DNA from: Legionellales bacterium
GTDB taxonomy: Bacteria > Pseudomonadota > Gammaproteobacteria > Comchoanobacterales > Comchoanobacteraceae
NCBI GenBank assembly: GCA_002722435.1
Contig: PBLX01000007.1
Location: 1 to 35,906 of the forward strand
DNA: 35,906 bases
Direction: 5' to 3'
Shown piece after piece: positions 16,074-23,547 of the stretch. A model generated the notes under the pieces. That model worked only from the letters and a program-made list of their open reading frames with translations. It ran no database searches and was not told where the DNA came from. Position 1 is the first letter of the stretch, and the number at the start of each line of letters is the position of its first letter. Both the position numbers and the translations under genes were made by a program.

Positions 16074-16620
16074 TGTAAGTTTAGGTGAAGAAGCAACAAT
16101 CTGTTATGGACAACTTGTAGCGGAGCAGTATGGTTACGAATTTGTACAACTTAGTGAAAGCAGTGCTAGTAATCCATATATTGCACTTAAATTTTGTGAA
16201 ACATACAAGGATATTGAACAGGAAGATTTAATTATATTTGGCTGGACGCATCCCAATAGACAAAGTTGGTATAACAATAAAACACAGTGTTGGGAACATA
16301 TGAACTATGTGCAGGGTAAAAAGTCTGGCAGTGCCCTGGTGGATAGTTGTAAGGACTATCTAGTTAACCAACACAGTGAGTATATAGAAAATTTACACAC
16401 ATGGTATCCGAAACACATTGTGGAAACAACATGTAAACTAAATCATCTCAAGTACATGCATTTGGATGTGGTGCCTGGAGTTGTAAAAATACTTGGTGTA
16501 GATGGTAGTAACAATCAGAGTAAGTCAAAATATATAGCGGATCATCTACATCCTAATGATGAGGGTCACCGCTATATACATAGTTTATTACAAAATAATC
16601 TTAGTCTTCTTCTTGATTAA
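16048..16620 (+). CDS. SGNH/GDSL-like hydrolase
   Basis: The ends of the 190-residue protein match the SGNH hydrolase fold: an N-terminal GCSVSLG as the nucleophile-serine block, a possible block III in LIIFGWTHPNRQ and a C-terminal DHLHPNDEGHRYI giving the Asp-x-x-His pair. Such enzymes remove acyl groups from sugars or lipids. The ATG has GGAG 6 bases upstream and overlaps the HNH gene by 26 bases. Its 3' end overlaps the convergent acidic-protein gene by 20 bases with no terminator between. Cytoplasmic, since no signal peptide is seen. Confidence 0.7.
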   Translation: MKLYQYGCSVSLGEEATICYGQLVAEQYGYEFVQLSESSASNPYIALKFCETYKDIEQEDLIIFGWTHPNRQSWYNNKTQCWEHMNYVQGKKSGSALVDSCKDYLVNQHSEYIENLHTWYPKHIVETTCKLNHLKYMHLDVVPGVVKILGVDGSNNQSKSKYIADHLHPNDEGHRYIHSLLQNNLSLLLD

Positions 16621-17164
16621 TAATTTCTTGCTCTTCTAAAAATGCACGATAGCTCTTGTACAGTGTGTTTTCTACTTCCGCAATTGCTTGTACATCTTCA
16701 GAAACTTCTTCAATCTCACGTGGCTCCTGATCCATAGGATTGTCACCGCCCGCCGCTGCAGGATACATTTTCTTAGGACCATTTAGTCCACCGCTCATGC
16801 CAATCATTTGATCTTCAGCATCCATGTATGCAGGCTCGCCCTGGCTACCCTCTGGACTGTTAGCAAACTCTTTCACTGGTTTGTAACCTTCAAAGCCTGC
16901 TAGTTGCATAAGTTCAGCAATTGCTGCAACAGGAATCTCTACAGTTTCTTCAACTTCTTCCTCTGCAACTTCTTCCTGTTCCTCTGGAATCTCGAGATCA
17001 TCTTCTTCAGCAAATTCTTCCTCTGCTACTTCTTCTTCAGCAACAGGCTCTTGAATTTCTTCAATCTGTTCTTCTTCAATCGCAACGTCTTCTTGCTGAA
17101 CATCTTGTTCAGCGAGTTCCGCTGCGATATTGTTTAGTTTAGTTCTTAGTTCAGCAATATCCAT
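16601..17164 (-). CDS. Highly acidic protein in structural block
   Basis: I do not recognise a family. Residues about 15-80 are roughly half Glu/Asp in irregular repeats (VAEEEVAEEEFAEEDDLEIP), followed by a short folded-looking helix (VAAIAELMQLAGFEGYKPVKEF), a Gly/Pro-rich segment (MSGGLNGPKKMYPAAAGGDN) and an acidic C-terminus. The ATG has AAAGGAG 6 bases upstream. It follows the peptidoglycan-binding-domain gene by 15 bases and is the last gene of the leftward structural unit. A scaffold-like, DNA-mimic or internal head protein are possible; none can be decided. Confidence 0.7.
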   Translation of the reverse strand: MDIAELRTKLNNIAAELAEQDVQQEDVAIEEEQIEEIQEPVAEEEVAEEEFAEEDDLEIPEEQEEVAEEEVEETVEIPVAAIAELMQLAGFEGYKPVKEFANSPEGSQGEPAYMDAEDQMIGMSGGLNGPKKMYPAAAGGDNPMDQEPREIEEVSEDVQAIAEVENTLYKSYRAFLEEQEIINQEED

Positions 17165-17179
17165 TACTTTCTCCTTTGG

Positions 17180-18448
17180 TTAATATACGCCACCTAATCT
17201 TTGTGATCTATCAATTGCTGCTTGTGATGCAGTAGGTGGTACATAATTTGGATCACTCTGTGTTACAGCTCTTTGTATATTTCTTGCATTCGCCTGCAAT
17301 TTACTTGCTGCTCTAGTGTTTCCTGCTCTTAATGCTGCGTCAGCAGCCTTTGCAAATTTAATAGCCCTTCTGTCTGTAAATGTTACAGTATTAGCCGCCG
17401 CAGTTTGTGTAGTTGCTGCTGGCTGTTGGTTATCGCCTCGCATAGAAATTGTTGGTGCAGGTGTTACACCTGCTCCTGCCGCTGTTTTAGTAGATCCGAT
17501 TCTATCTCTGTATGCTTGTGCTGATCTTTGATTTTCTGCATCACGTTCAGCACGCCTATTACCGCCGCCTCTAAATACTCCAGCAATACGACTTAAAATT
17601 CCTGGCCTTTCAGCCGCTGCTGTAGCCTGTCCTGCTTTATCTTGTTTTACTTTATCTCTAATATTTGCTATGGATTGTTGACCTTGGGTCGGTGCTGATG
17701 CAGTACCAAACTCACCTCCTGCTCCTCCTGTTTGCACTGCTGTACCTGCAGGAGCCTTTGCTACTTGTGTAGTTGCAGGTGCTTGAGGAGCAGATGCTGC
17801 TTGTGCCGCAGTTCTACCGCCCTGACTACCTGCACGATTTGCCTGTGCTGATTTTGCCTGTGCCGCAGCCATTGCTGCTCTAGTATTCTTACCCATTATA
17901 CCATCTGCTTTAATATCGAAACCCTGTGCTTGCAATTTTTTCTGAATTGCCATTGTTTTATCAAAGTCTTTTGTATTTGCTGCTGTTGCTGCTACTTTTG
18001 CTCTTTGCTTTGGTCTAGGAGGTGGAGCAGTAGGTGTTGCCATCTTAGGAGCCGCTGCTTTTGCTATTGCTTGTGTACCTCTTGCGCTTGCCTGATCTGC
18101 TGGCATAGGTGCTGGATTTACAACCGCTTTAGCGGCTCTTGCTACTGCTGCCTGTTGTGGATCAACTGGATTCGCCCTTAGTGGCCCACCTGCAGGAACA
18201 TTAGGATTAATTTTAGGTGCTGTTGCTTTGGCTAAGTTTGCTCTAGTTTGAGCTGCTGTACTTCCGCCCTGTTGCCCTGGAGTTTGAATAGCCTTAATAA
18301 AATCACCAATACTTCCAAATTTTTTATTAGTAACAGTTCTTGGATCCTCAGGTTTAGGTTTTCCTCGTATATTTGAAGCGTCCCCACCACCTTTTTCACC
18401 GCGAGGTGCTTCTATTATTCTATCCAAACTCTCAAGTAAGTCACGCAT
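17180..18448 (-). CDS. Ala/Pro/Gln-rich virion protein with peptidoglycan-binding domain
   Basis: Most of the 422 residues are low-complexity Ala/Pro/Gln/Thr. Embedded at about 160-197 is a peptidoglycan-binding (PG_binding_1-like) module: TMAIQKKLQAQGFDIKADG followed by IMGKNTRAAMAAAQ, matching the usual 'iQ..L...G...DG..G..T..A...fQ' pattern. An N-terminal helix (LLESLDRIIEA) and a C-terminal basic helical region flank it. The position in the late block suggests a virion protein that touches the host cell wall, or a scaffold-type protein. The ATG has AAGGAT 8 bases upstream. There is no signal peptide and no lytic domain visible. Confidence 0.7.
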   Translation of the reverse strand: MRDLLESLDRIIEAPRGEKGGGDASNIRGKPKPEDPRTVTNKKFGSIGDFIKAIQTPGQQGGSTAAQTRANLAKATAPKINPNVPAGGPLRANPVDPQQAAVARAAKAVVNPAPMPADQASARGTQAIAKAAAPKMATPTAPPPRPKQRAKVAATAANTKDFDKTMAIQKKLQAQGFDIKADGIMGKNTRAAMAAAQAKSAQANRAGSQGGRTAAQAASAPQAPATTQVAKAPAGTAVQTGGAGGEFGTASAPTQGQQSIANIRDKVKQDKAGQATAAAERPGILSRIAGVFRGGGNRRAERDAENQRSAQAYRDRIGSTKTAAGAGVTPAPTISMRGDNQQPAATTQTAAANTVTFTDRRAIKFAKAADAALRAGNTRAASKLQANARNIQRAVTQSDPNYVPPTASQAAIDRSQRLGGVY

Positions 18449-18458
18449 TATTTTATCC

Positions 18459-19082
18459 TTATAGTGGGTTGTTTCCGCCGCTTGCCATTAAATTCGGCTT
18501 TGGTGGAGCGACTGTTGAACCTCTGTCGCTCATCATGCTTTTCTTGGAAGGTTCTTCCCTGGCAGGCCCACTGTAATCTTGTTTAGTTACATCGCCTGGA
18601 GTTTTTGCGTATTCAAACTTCTTTGTCTCGATACTCTTTAGCATGTTTTCGTTATACTTGTCGCCAAATACTTCCTGTTGTTTTAGCTCATCTTGACTGC
18701 CAATAAGTGGTTCATAGTCTGATTCCATCTCCTTGACTGCTTCTTCACGGCCTATTTCCTCAGGATTATCGCTGTTAATAACAACTAAATGACTTGCAGG
18801 AACACCAACCACTTCACTAATATATCTGTACAGTTGATCCGCTGTTACAGGGTACTTAACCTCTGCATCCATGATAAACACTTCTGCATTGTTAAGTGTT
18901 TGGAAGTCCATTGGATGTTCTTGTATTGGAGTTTTCTTAGGCTTGCTAATACTTGCTACTTCATATTTTTCCAGTGCAGTTTCCAGTGCATCCATTGTTT
19001 CTGCAGTGAGTTCGTTTGCTAGTTTAATACGAAATTTGTATGTTTGTTCACTTTCTACAAGATAACTTCTAAAACTTTTCAT
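18459..19082 (-). CDS. Conserved hypothetical protein of the late structural block
   Basis: The 207-residue product reads like a conserved marine T4-like phage protein of unknown function. The first 115 residues look folded (YKFRIKLANELTAETMDALE, then PKKTPIQEHPMDFQ and VKYPVTADQLYRYISEVVG), two alpha-beta units with a possible ferredoxin-like arrangement; the rest is charged and probably disordered. A good Shine-Dalgarno (AAGGA) precedes the ATG by 8 bases and a late box lies about 25 bases further up. With the next two genes it forms a late unit. Confidence 0.65.
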   Translation of the reverse strand: MKSFRSYLVESEQTYKFRIKLANELTAETMDALETALEKYEVASISKPKKTPIQEHPMDFQTLNNAEVFIMDAEVKYPVTADQLYRYISEVVGVPASHLVVINSDNPEEIGREEAVKEMESDYEPLIGSQDELKQQEVFGDKYNENMLKSIETKKFEYAKTPGDVTKQDYSGPAREEPSKKSMMSDRGSTVAPPKPNLMASGGNNPL

Positions 19083-19107
19083 TGTGGTATTCCTTGCTGT
19101 AATAGTG

Positions 19108-19116
19108 TATTTATTA
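19108..19116 (-). promoter_or_regulatory. Late promoter box (leadered)
   Basis: TAATAAATA on the minus strand, about 25 bases before the ATG at 19082. Its first TAA is the stop codon of the gp16-like gene. Confidence 0.7.
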
Positions 19117-19626
19117 CTTTTGTTCAGTATTTCTTCCTAAAATTTCCATTAGTAACTGATTTCTGTCCACTGTTTGACCGTCACCATCTTCTGTATCTTC
19201 GCCCCTTGCGTGCGCTTCGCGTGCTAGTCTAGCATCCAGTGTTGCTTTTTTAAGTTGTAAATCAACCATGCGTAACTTTTTATTAATCTTTGCACTCTTA
19301 GCACTTAGTGCAGTATCCAACATACGACTTGCATTGTTAAAAATTTCGCCACTAAAACGTGCTTCAACATTCATACCTAGATCCATTAGATCCTTAAATG
19401 TGTCCTGTGCTAGGCTTGCAATGTCATCCATTTCTTTATCACTTGTTTCAAGATCTCGAACACTGGGCAGTGCAGCATCTATTTTATCCACATTAGTAAG
19501 TGCAGTTTGTAGTTGTGGAATACTGTCTTTGTCTACAGATTCAACTATGTTTGTATTTTCTTCTAATGTAACATCTATTTCCTGGGAGTCAGGCAAATCA
19601 AATAATTCTTCTAATTTTTTTGTCAT
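19114..19626 (-). CDS. 16: Terminase small subunit gp16-like
   Basis: A 170-residue protein with the composition and order of marine T4-like gp16: N-terminal KKLEELFDLPDS, an acidic linker, a middle helical pair (TFKDLMDLGMNVEARFSGEI) and SAKSAKINKKLRMVDLQLKK as a long coiled-coil-like helix, then an acidic tail. T4 gp16 is 164 residues. It forms the ring that recognises DNA and stimulates gp17. Here it is 4 kb from gp17, separated by other genes, unlike the adjacent 16-17 pair in T4. The ATG has AGGA 6 bases upstream and lies 9 bases after the preceding stop. Confidence 0.75.
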   Translation of the reverse strand: MTKKLEELFDLPDSQEIDVTLEENTNIVESVDKDSIPQLQTALTNVDKIDAALPSVRDLETSDKEMDDIASLAQDTFKDLMDLGMNVEARFSGEIFNNASRMLDTALSAKSAKINKKLRMVDLQLKKATLDARLAREAHARGEDTEDGDGQTVDRNQLLMEILGRNTEQK

Positions 19627-19634
19627 AGGCTTTC

Positions 19635-20669
19635 CTAGTTCATGAGCAAATAGTCTATTGTATTATCTCTTTTACCATTAAGTATACATAACGGCCTCGG
19701 AATATCACTTGCATTGAAGGTAGCATGTGCATAATTAAAGTTAGCAAAACATCCAACATCAAGTGGTATTAGTCCTCCTCTTCCAACTTTAAAATAGTGT
19801 TGTGAAGAATCTTCAGATAAGTCTAACATAAAACTACAAGGTCCTTGCATTACTGCTTTTGTTTCTGGATCATAATGTTCGTCAACATGTGGTACAAAAC
19901 TTTCGCCTGGATACTGCATTTGTAGTGTGCAGCCAAGCAAACGTTTTATACCTGCCTTTTCACATAAACGTTTCATTTCAGATCCTGGCAACTCATCAAG
20001 TTCCGTGTATGGTAGTTCGTATCCTGAACGTAATCCTCTGCGAGTGCCTTTTAGTTCTTTGCCTTTAAGTGGCAGTGCAAACTTAGGATTGTCTTTGGAA
20101 TAATCACACATGTTAGTCATTTCATCCAGCAACTTAGCCTTATCTATATCTGCAAGCACTTCAGGATCTAGTGCTTCATACGGAGTAAGTATATTGTTCT
20201 TCTTCCACCATCTTGGACCGTTACCATTAGCAAACCAGTTGCGTATAATAGCAGGACAATCTTCTGGCAAATCCATAGGCCTATCCACTGTGTGCATGTA
20301 CTTGTCAAACAAATTCATTCCAAATTCACGTCTTTGAATACTCTCATATATAGTCTGTATCATTAGTCCCATGTCAGTATGGATCCATATTTCAAACTGT
20401 CCTCGTGCAAATAGTGTTGTACCTGGACTTGTTTTAAATCCTGTCCTTTGTTCGAGAAACCATCCACTGTATAACAGTATATCCAGTGCTTGTTCATTAA
20501 TAATTATCTCTTCAAGTTTTAGTTTACTGCCTGGATATTCTATTACTAGTTTATACCAGCCTGGTGTAAGATCAAAGTCCGTATTTAGACTAAAATCTGT
20601 GCGATTATATCTTAGGTCTTCCAAGTAAAAGTTACCCAAAGGTTTATTTGCTCGGATATCAACAAGCAT
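19635..20669 (-). CDS. 2OG-Fe(II) oxygenase-like protein (second copy)
   Basis: The C-terminal 100 residues carry a prolyl-hydroxylase-like signature: YPGESFVPHVDEHYD (H261, D263), a distal His in FNYAHATFN (H315) and Arg 334 in GKRDNTID for 2-oxoglutarate. The N-terminal 200 residues have no recognised domain and include a beta-rich first part (GWYKLVIEYPGSKLKLEEI). The gene lies between the head-completion and small-terminase genes, so its target might be a virion protein, which is inference. AAGGAG lies 6 bases before the ATG. It shares little with the oxygenase at 810 beyond the metal site. Confidence 0.65.
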   Translation of the reverse strand: MLVDIRANKPLGNFYLEDLRYNRTDFSLNTDFDLTPGWYKLVIEYPGSKLKLEEIIINEQALDILLYSGWFLEQRTGFKTSPGTTLFARGQFEIWIHTDMGLMIQTIYESIQRREFGMNLFDKYMHTVDRPMDLPEDCPAIIRNWFANGNGPRWWKKNNILTPYEALDPEVLADIDKAKLLDEMTNMCDYSKDNPKFALPLKGKELKGTRRGLRSGYELPYTELDELPGSEMKRLCEKAGIKRLLGCTLQMQYPGESFVPHVDEHYDPETKAVMQGPCSFMLDLSEDSSQHYFKVGRGGLIPLDVGCFANFNYAHATFNASDIPRPLCILNGKRDNTIDYLLMN

Positions 20670-20692
20670 TTATTTCTCCTTATAATACTTAG

Positions 20693-21133
20693 TTAGCGTT
20701 TGCCGTTATGAAAAATATCATCTTCTGTAACTACGCGAAACCTTAAGCCTTTATGTTTTGCCCATTTTGCGGCTGCTTCCCATTTTGCATGGTTAAGCGC
20801 AATAGCAAGTTTTTCTTTTTCGCGAGTTTTTTCAGTAAGCATTGTTTGTGCTTTAGGCTTTATTTCAATAAGTTCAGCGTGTTTTTTGCCGCGTTTGTCC
20901 TGATAAACTACAACAAAATCAGGTACATATACTGTTCCTTTTCCTGTAAGTGGGTTACGATAAGGTATTTGTATACATTCACTTGCCCAACTTATAATAG
21001 CAGGATTATTATCACAAAAACGCATAAATGCGTGTTCCCATCCACTACGATATCGTGGTGCTTTGTTACCTGTATACTTGCTAGGATTTGTTATAGTGTA
21101 TACGCCATTTGCGTATTTGTTTCGACTAAACAT
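20693..21133 (-). CDS. 4: Head completion protein gp4
   Basis: The 146-residue sequence closely follows T4 gp4 (also called gp50/gp65, 150 residues): early NPSKYTGN, then RSGWEHAFMRFCDNNP, and a nuclease-like core YVPDFVVVYQD followed by ELIEIKPKAQT, the D...ExK arrangement of PD-(D/E)xK/TnsA-like folds. gp4 acts at the portal vertex after packaging, with gp2, to complete heads before tail joining. GGAGG lies 5 bases before the ATG, inside the end of the upstream gene. Confidence 0.85.
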   Translation of the reverse strand: MFSRNKYANGVYTITNPSKYTGNKAPRYRSGWEHAFMRFCDNNPAIISWASECIQIPYRNPLTGKGTVYVPDFVVVYQDKRGKKHAELIEIKPKAQTMLTEKTREKEKLAIALNHAKWEAAAKWAKHKGLRFRVVTEDDIFHNGKR

Positions 21134-21604
21134 TTACGCCTCCACTTGGCGTGCTATGTTTTCATTAGGTTCAATGTTAGCCTCATATCCCAGTAGACTA
21201 GAAGTTCTGCGGCTTAAATTTAAGAAAGTAGGTATTGCACTTTTAAGATCACCAGTGTTTTTAAATTCTTCAATAATATCAACTATCTTAATGTTCAATT
21301 CATTAGCGGCTAGTATTACTGCTGCTGTAAGTGCCGCGGCTGCTTGTTCATTGTTTGTGCGATTAATAAAAAAGGACTTGGCTACATCATATTCCTGTGC
21401 GGTTAAGTTAGCAGGTGTTGTAAAATAGTTATTAAAATAGTCCTGTACTCGTTGATCAAAACTTATGTCTGGATCCCTAATAGGTAAATTAGTTTTTTGT
21501 CCGGGTCTTTCAGTTGTTGCGGCACTAGTAGTGCTTGCACCAGTGCTTGCACCGCCGCCACCTGAACCTCCTCCGCTTGAACCTCCGCCACTTCCGTATG
21601 ACAT
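21134..21604 (-). CDS. Conserved hypothetical tail-region protein with Gly/Ser-rich N-terminus
   Basis: The first 35 residues are Gly/Ser/Thr-rich and probably disordered; the remainder is helical (TAQEYDVAKSFFINRTN, AAAALTAAVILAANELNI, AIPTFLNLSRRTSSLLGY). The helical part resembles a small conserved protein found next to tail genes in marine T4-like phages; I cannot give it a T4 number. It abuts gp4 exactly (TAA then ATG) and follows the tail-tube-like gene with a few bases between, so it belongs to the late tail unit. Confidence 0.65.
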   Translation of the reverse strand: MSYGSGGGSSGGGSGGGGASTGASTTSAATTERPGQKTNLPIRDPDISFDQRVQDYFNNYFTTPANLTAQEYDVAKSFFINRTNNEQAAAALTAAVILAANELNIKIVDIIEEFKNTGDLKSAIPTFLNLSRRTSSLLGYEANIEPNENIARQVEA

Positions 21605-21605
21605 A

Positions 21606-22820
21606 TTATGTCTTCTTTCCGTAATTCGAATTTCGAGAATATGTTATAAAGTCACTTATAGCAGCAGGAAAAGCATTCGAACCGTTTTTAGGTTTCACTA
21701 TACCGTTTCCTTGATCAACTTCATTAGTAATTACCTGTTGGAAGTTTGTTGTACTTAAATTTTGTCCTTGACTGCTCACATTGTTGTTATTTACTTCTAG
21801 TCCTGTTGCTTTAATAAATCCGTCTGTAATACCGCCTGATACTTTACTAAGTGTATTCTCTACTAGTCCTGTAACAGGAACTAGAATATTACTTGTAGGT
21901 TTTTTGCCTGTCAATAAATTATTTGCAAATATACCGAGAGTATCAGTAATAATGTCTTTTCCTGTTAGTTTTTCTTCATTATAAATTACTTCCGCGTCTT
22001 TGATAACACCTATTACGTTACCCTGGAACAAGTCTTTTGATTCTTGTCCTGCTACGTTTACTGTTTGTCCACCAATGAATGCTTCACTACTAGGATCACC
22101 AGTTGTTAGATCGCTTACTTCCACATCATAATGTATATCGCCAAATCCTCTAGGATTAATGTTGTTCATAAAGCCTGTAGCATACTTAACAGTTTCATAT
22201 GACAGGGTCATTCTGTGTTCCATAAGACTTGAATCTGCATATGCATGACTATCGTGACTAAAATTAGCGATTATAGGATTAATAAGTGTGTATTCTGCAA
22301 ACTTGTGATTGTGCATACTGTATATCTTTATGCTTTTAAAGAAACGCTTGTTACCGCGTTGAAGTCCCCACTGTTGCCGTACACGATTACTATACTTGTC
22401 ATATGGAGTATAAGCATTACCTCCGAGATCATATGTTGGATCTGCATTGTAAAAGATATAGTATTTGTGCCATAAGTTTCTTATTAGTTCCTTTACATCA
22501 TCATGGAAACGTACAGTAACTTCTGTGTAGTTTATTGTATGATGACTATGAACTTTACGATTGTATTGATTGTGTGTTTGTACGTCTATGTTGTAACTTG
22601 GCAAGTCTATACTTTTAACAAGTATAGGTAATTCAAGTTGATCAACACTAGTAAACAGTGTAGATGCTTCTGAAGTAAATTCAAATATAACATGGAATAG
22701 ATGTCCATGTCTTGGCTGCAATTCAAAATTATTGTCAACAAAAGTGCGAGCCGCGTGTTTATAATCACGCATGGTCTCGCCTGTTGTAAACGGTGATAGT
22801 GAAGGATTCACACTAGCCAT
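21606..22820 (-). CDS. Tail-tube-like structural protein (gp19-fold, possible tube initiator or cap)
   Basis: The first 220 residues have a beta-rich pattern typical of the tail tube fold: LFHVIFEFTS, an aromatic strand LPILVKSIDLPSYNIDVQ, then HSHHTINYTEVTVRFHDDV and a loop with LWHKYYIFYNAD. The C-terminal 180 residues are linker-like. In T4 the tube-initiation proteins gp48 and gp54 share this fold, and this gene lies directly after gp19, so a baseplate-side or terminator-side tube element fits. The start has AGGAG 10 bases upstream. Identity within the tail-tube superfamily is not decided. Confidence 0.6.
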   Translation of the reverse strand: MASVNPSLSPFTTGETMRDYKHAARTFVDNNFELQPRHGHLFHVIFEFTSEASTLFTSVDQLELPILVKSIDLPSYNIDVQTHNQYNRKVHSHHTINYTEVTVRFHDDVKELIRNLWHKYYIFYNADPTYDLGGNAYTPYDKYSNRVRQQWGLQRGNKRFFKSIKIYSMHNHKFAEYTLINPIIANFSHDSHAYADSSLMEHRMTLSYETVKYATGFMNNINPRGFGDIHYDVEVSDLTTGDPSSEAFIGGQTVNVAGQESKDLFQGNVIGVIKDAEVIYNEEKLTGKDIITDTLGIFANNLLTGKKPTSNILVPVTGLVENTLSKVSGGITDGFIKATGLEVNNNNVSSQGQNLSTTNFQQVITNEVDQGNGIVKPKNGSNAFPAAISDFITYSRNSNYGKKT

Positions 22821-22835
22821 TGGAAAAAACTCCTA

Positions 22836-23453
22836 TTAGCCGGTTATTGTTTGACCCAATGTTCTCGCTACTGTTGAACCAATACCGTCACCTAATGGTG
22901 TTTGTACAGCATTATCGTATCTAAGTGACATTGTAATTGTTGCTGGTTCCTGTGTTGCATAGTTTAGATCACCATAGTTAATGTTCTGGATAAAGCAACC
23001 ATATAGTTCCCAAGTCTCTAGTACACTTGGTGCATTTGCACCATTACCACCGTCTAGTACTTCAAAACGTGTGATAAATTTATAGTCAATACCTGAACTT
23101 GCACTGCTCTGTTCCATCATATCAAACTGCTTCTGGACCTGCTCTCCACACAACTTAGTAACACCACCGTTAACGTCATCACGGAGGTTAACTGTAACCA
23201 TTTCCCATGCATGCTTGCCTACTAGATATACTCTACTGTTATAAACAGGAATCTCAAACTCTTCGAATGTTACACTAGGGCGTGTAATATCCATTACCTG
23301 CTTTGTCATTTCAGTTCGAGGAGTACTAATACCAAAGTTTTCAAAGTTCACTCTAAAGCGATACTTTAGTTTAGGCATTAACAAGCCTTGGCTTGCCGCA
23401 CTCTGATCACCGTCAATAGGCACTGTGAATTTTGTTAATGATGAAACTGACAT
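22836..23453 (-). CDS. 19: Tail tube protein gp19
   Basis: A 205-residue tail tube monomer (T4 gp19 is 163). The pattern matches: an N-terminal segment, then KLKYRFRVNFENFG, DITRPSVTFEEFEIPVYN, the WEMVTVNLRDDV strand, and C-terminal LETWELYGCFIQNINYGDLNY followed by ATITMSLRYDN. It polymerises inside the sheath to form the DNA conduit. It directly follows gp18 in transcription order, as in T4, and has its own late box and AGGAG Shine-Dalgarno after the gp18... promoter-side terminator gap to its right. Confidence 0.92.
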   Translation of the reverse strand: MSVSSLTKFTVPIDGDQSAASQGLLMPKLKYRFRVNFENFGISTPRTEMTKQVMDITRPSVTFEEFEIPVYNSRVYLVGKHAWEMVTVNLRDDVNGGVTKLCGEQVQKQFDMMEQSSASSGIDYKFITRFEVLDGGNGANAPSVLETWELYGCFIQNINYGDLNYATQEPATITMSLRYDNAVQTPLGDGIGSTVARTLGQTITG

Positions 23454-23483
23454 GTCGTTTCGCTCCTATAATAATTATAAAAG

Positions 23484-23491
23484 TATTTATC
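23484..23491 (-). promoter_or_regulatory. Late promoter box for gp19 (leadered)
   Basis: GATAAATA on the minus strand about 30 bases before the gp19 ATG at 23453, with AGGAG between. It lies just after the gp18 terminator, so gp19 is independently transcribed. Confidence 0.75.
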
Positions 23492-23504
23492 TAAATTTGT
23501 TCAT

Positions 23505-23529
23505 AAAAAAAGAGGGGCAATTTTGCCCC
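23505..23529 (-). terminator. Rho-independent terminator after gp18
   Basis: On the minus strand GGGGCA-AATT-TGCCCC followed by TCTTTTTTT, about 20 bases after the gp18 stop. Confidence 0.85.
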
Positions 23530-23547
23530 CCTTTTGTCCCTTTTTAA

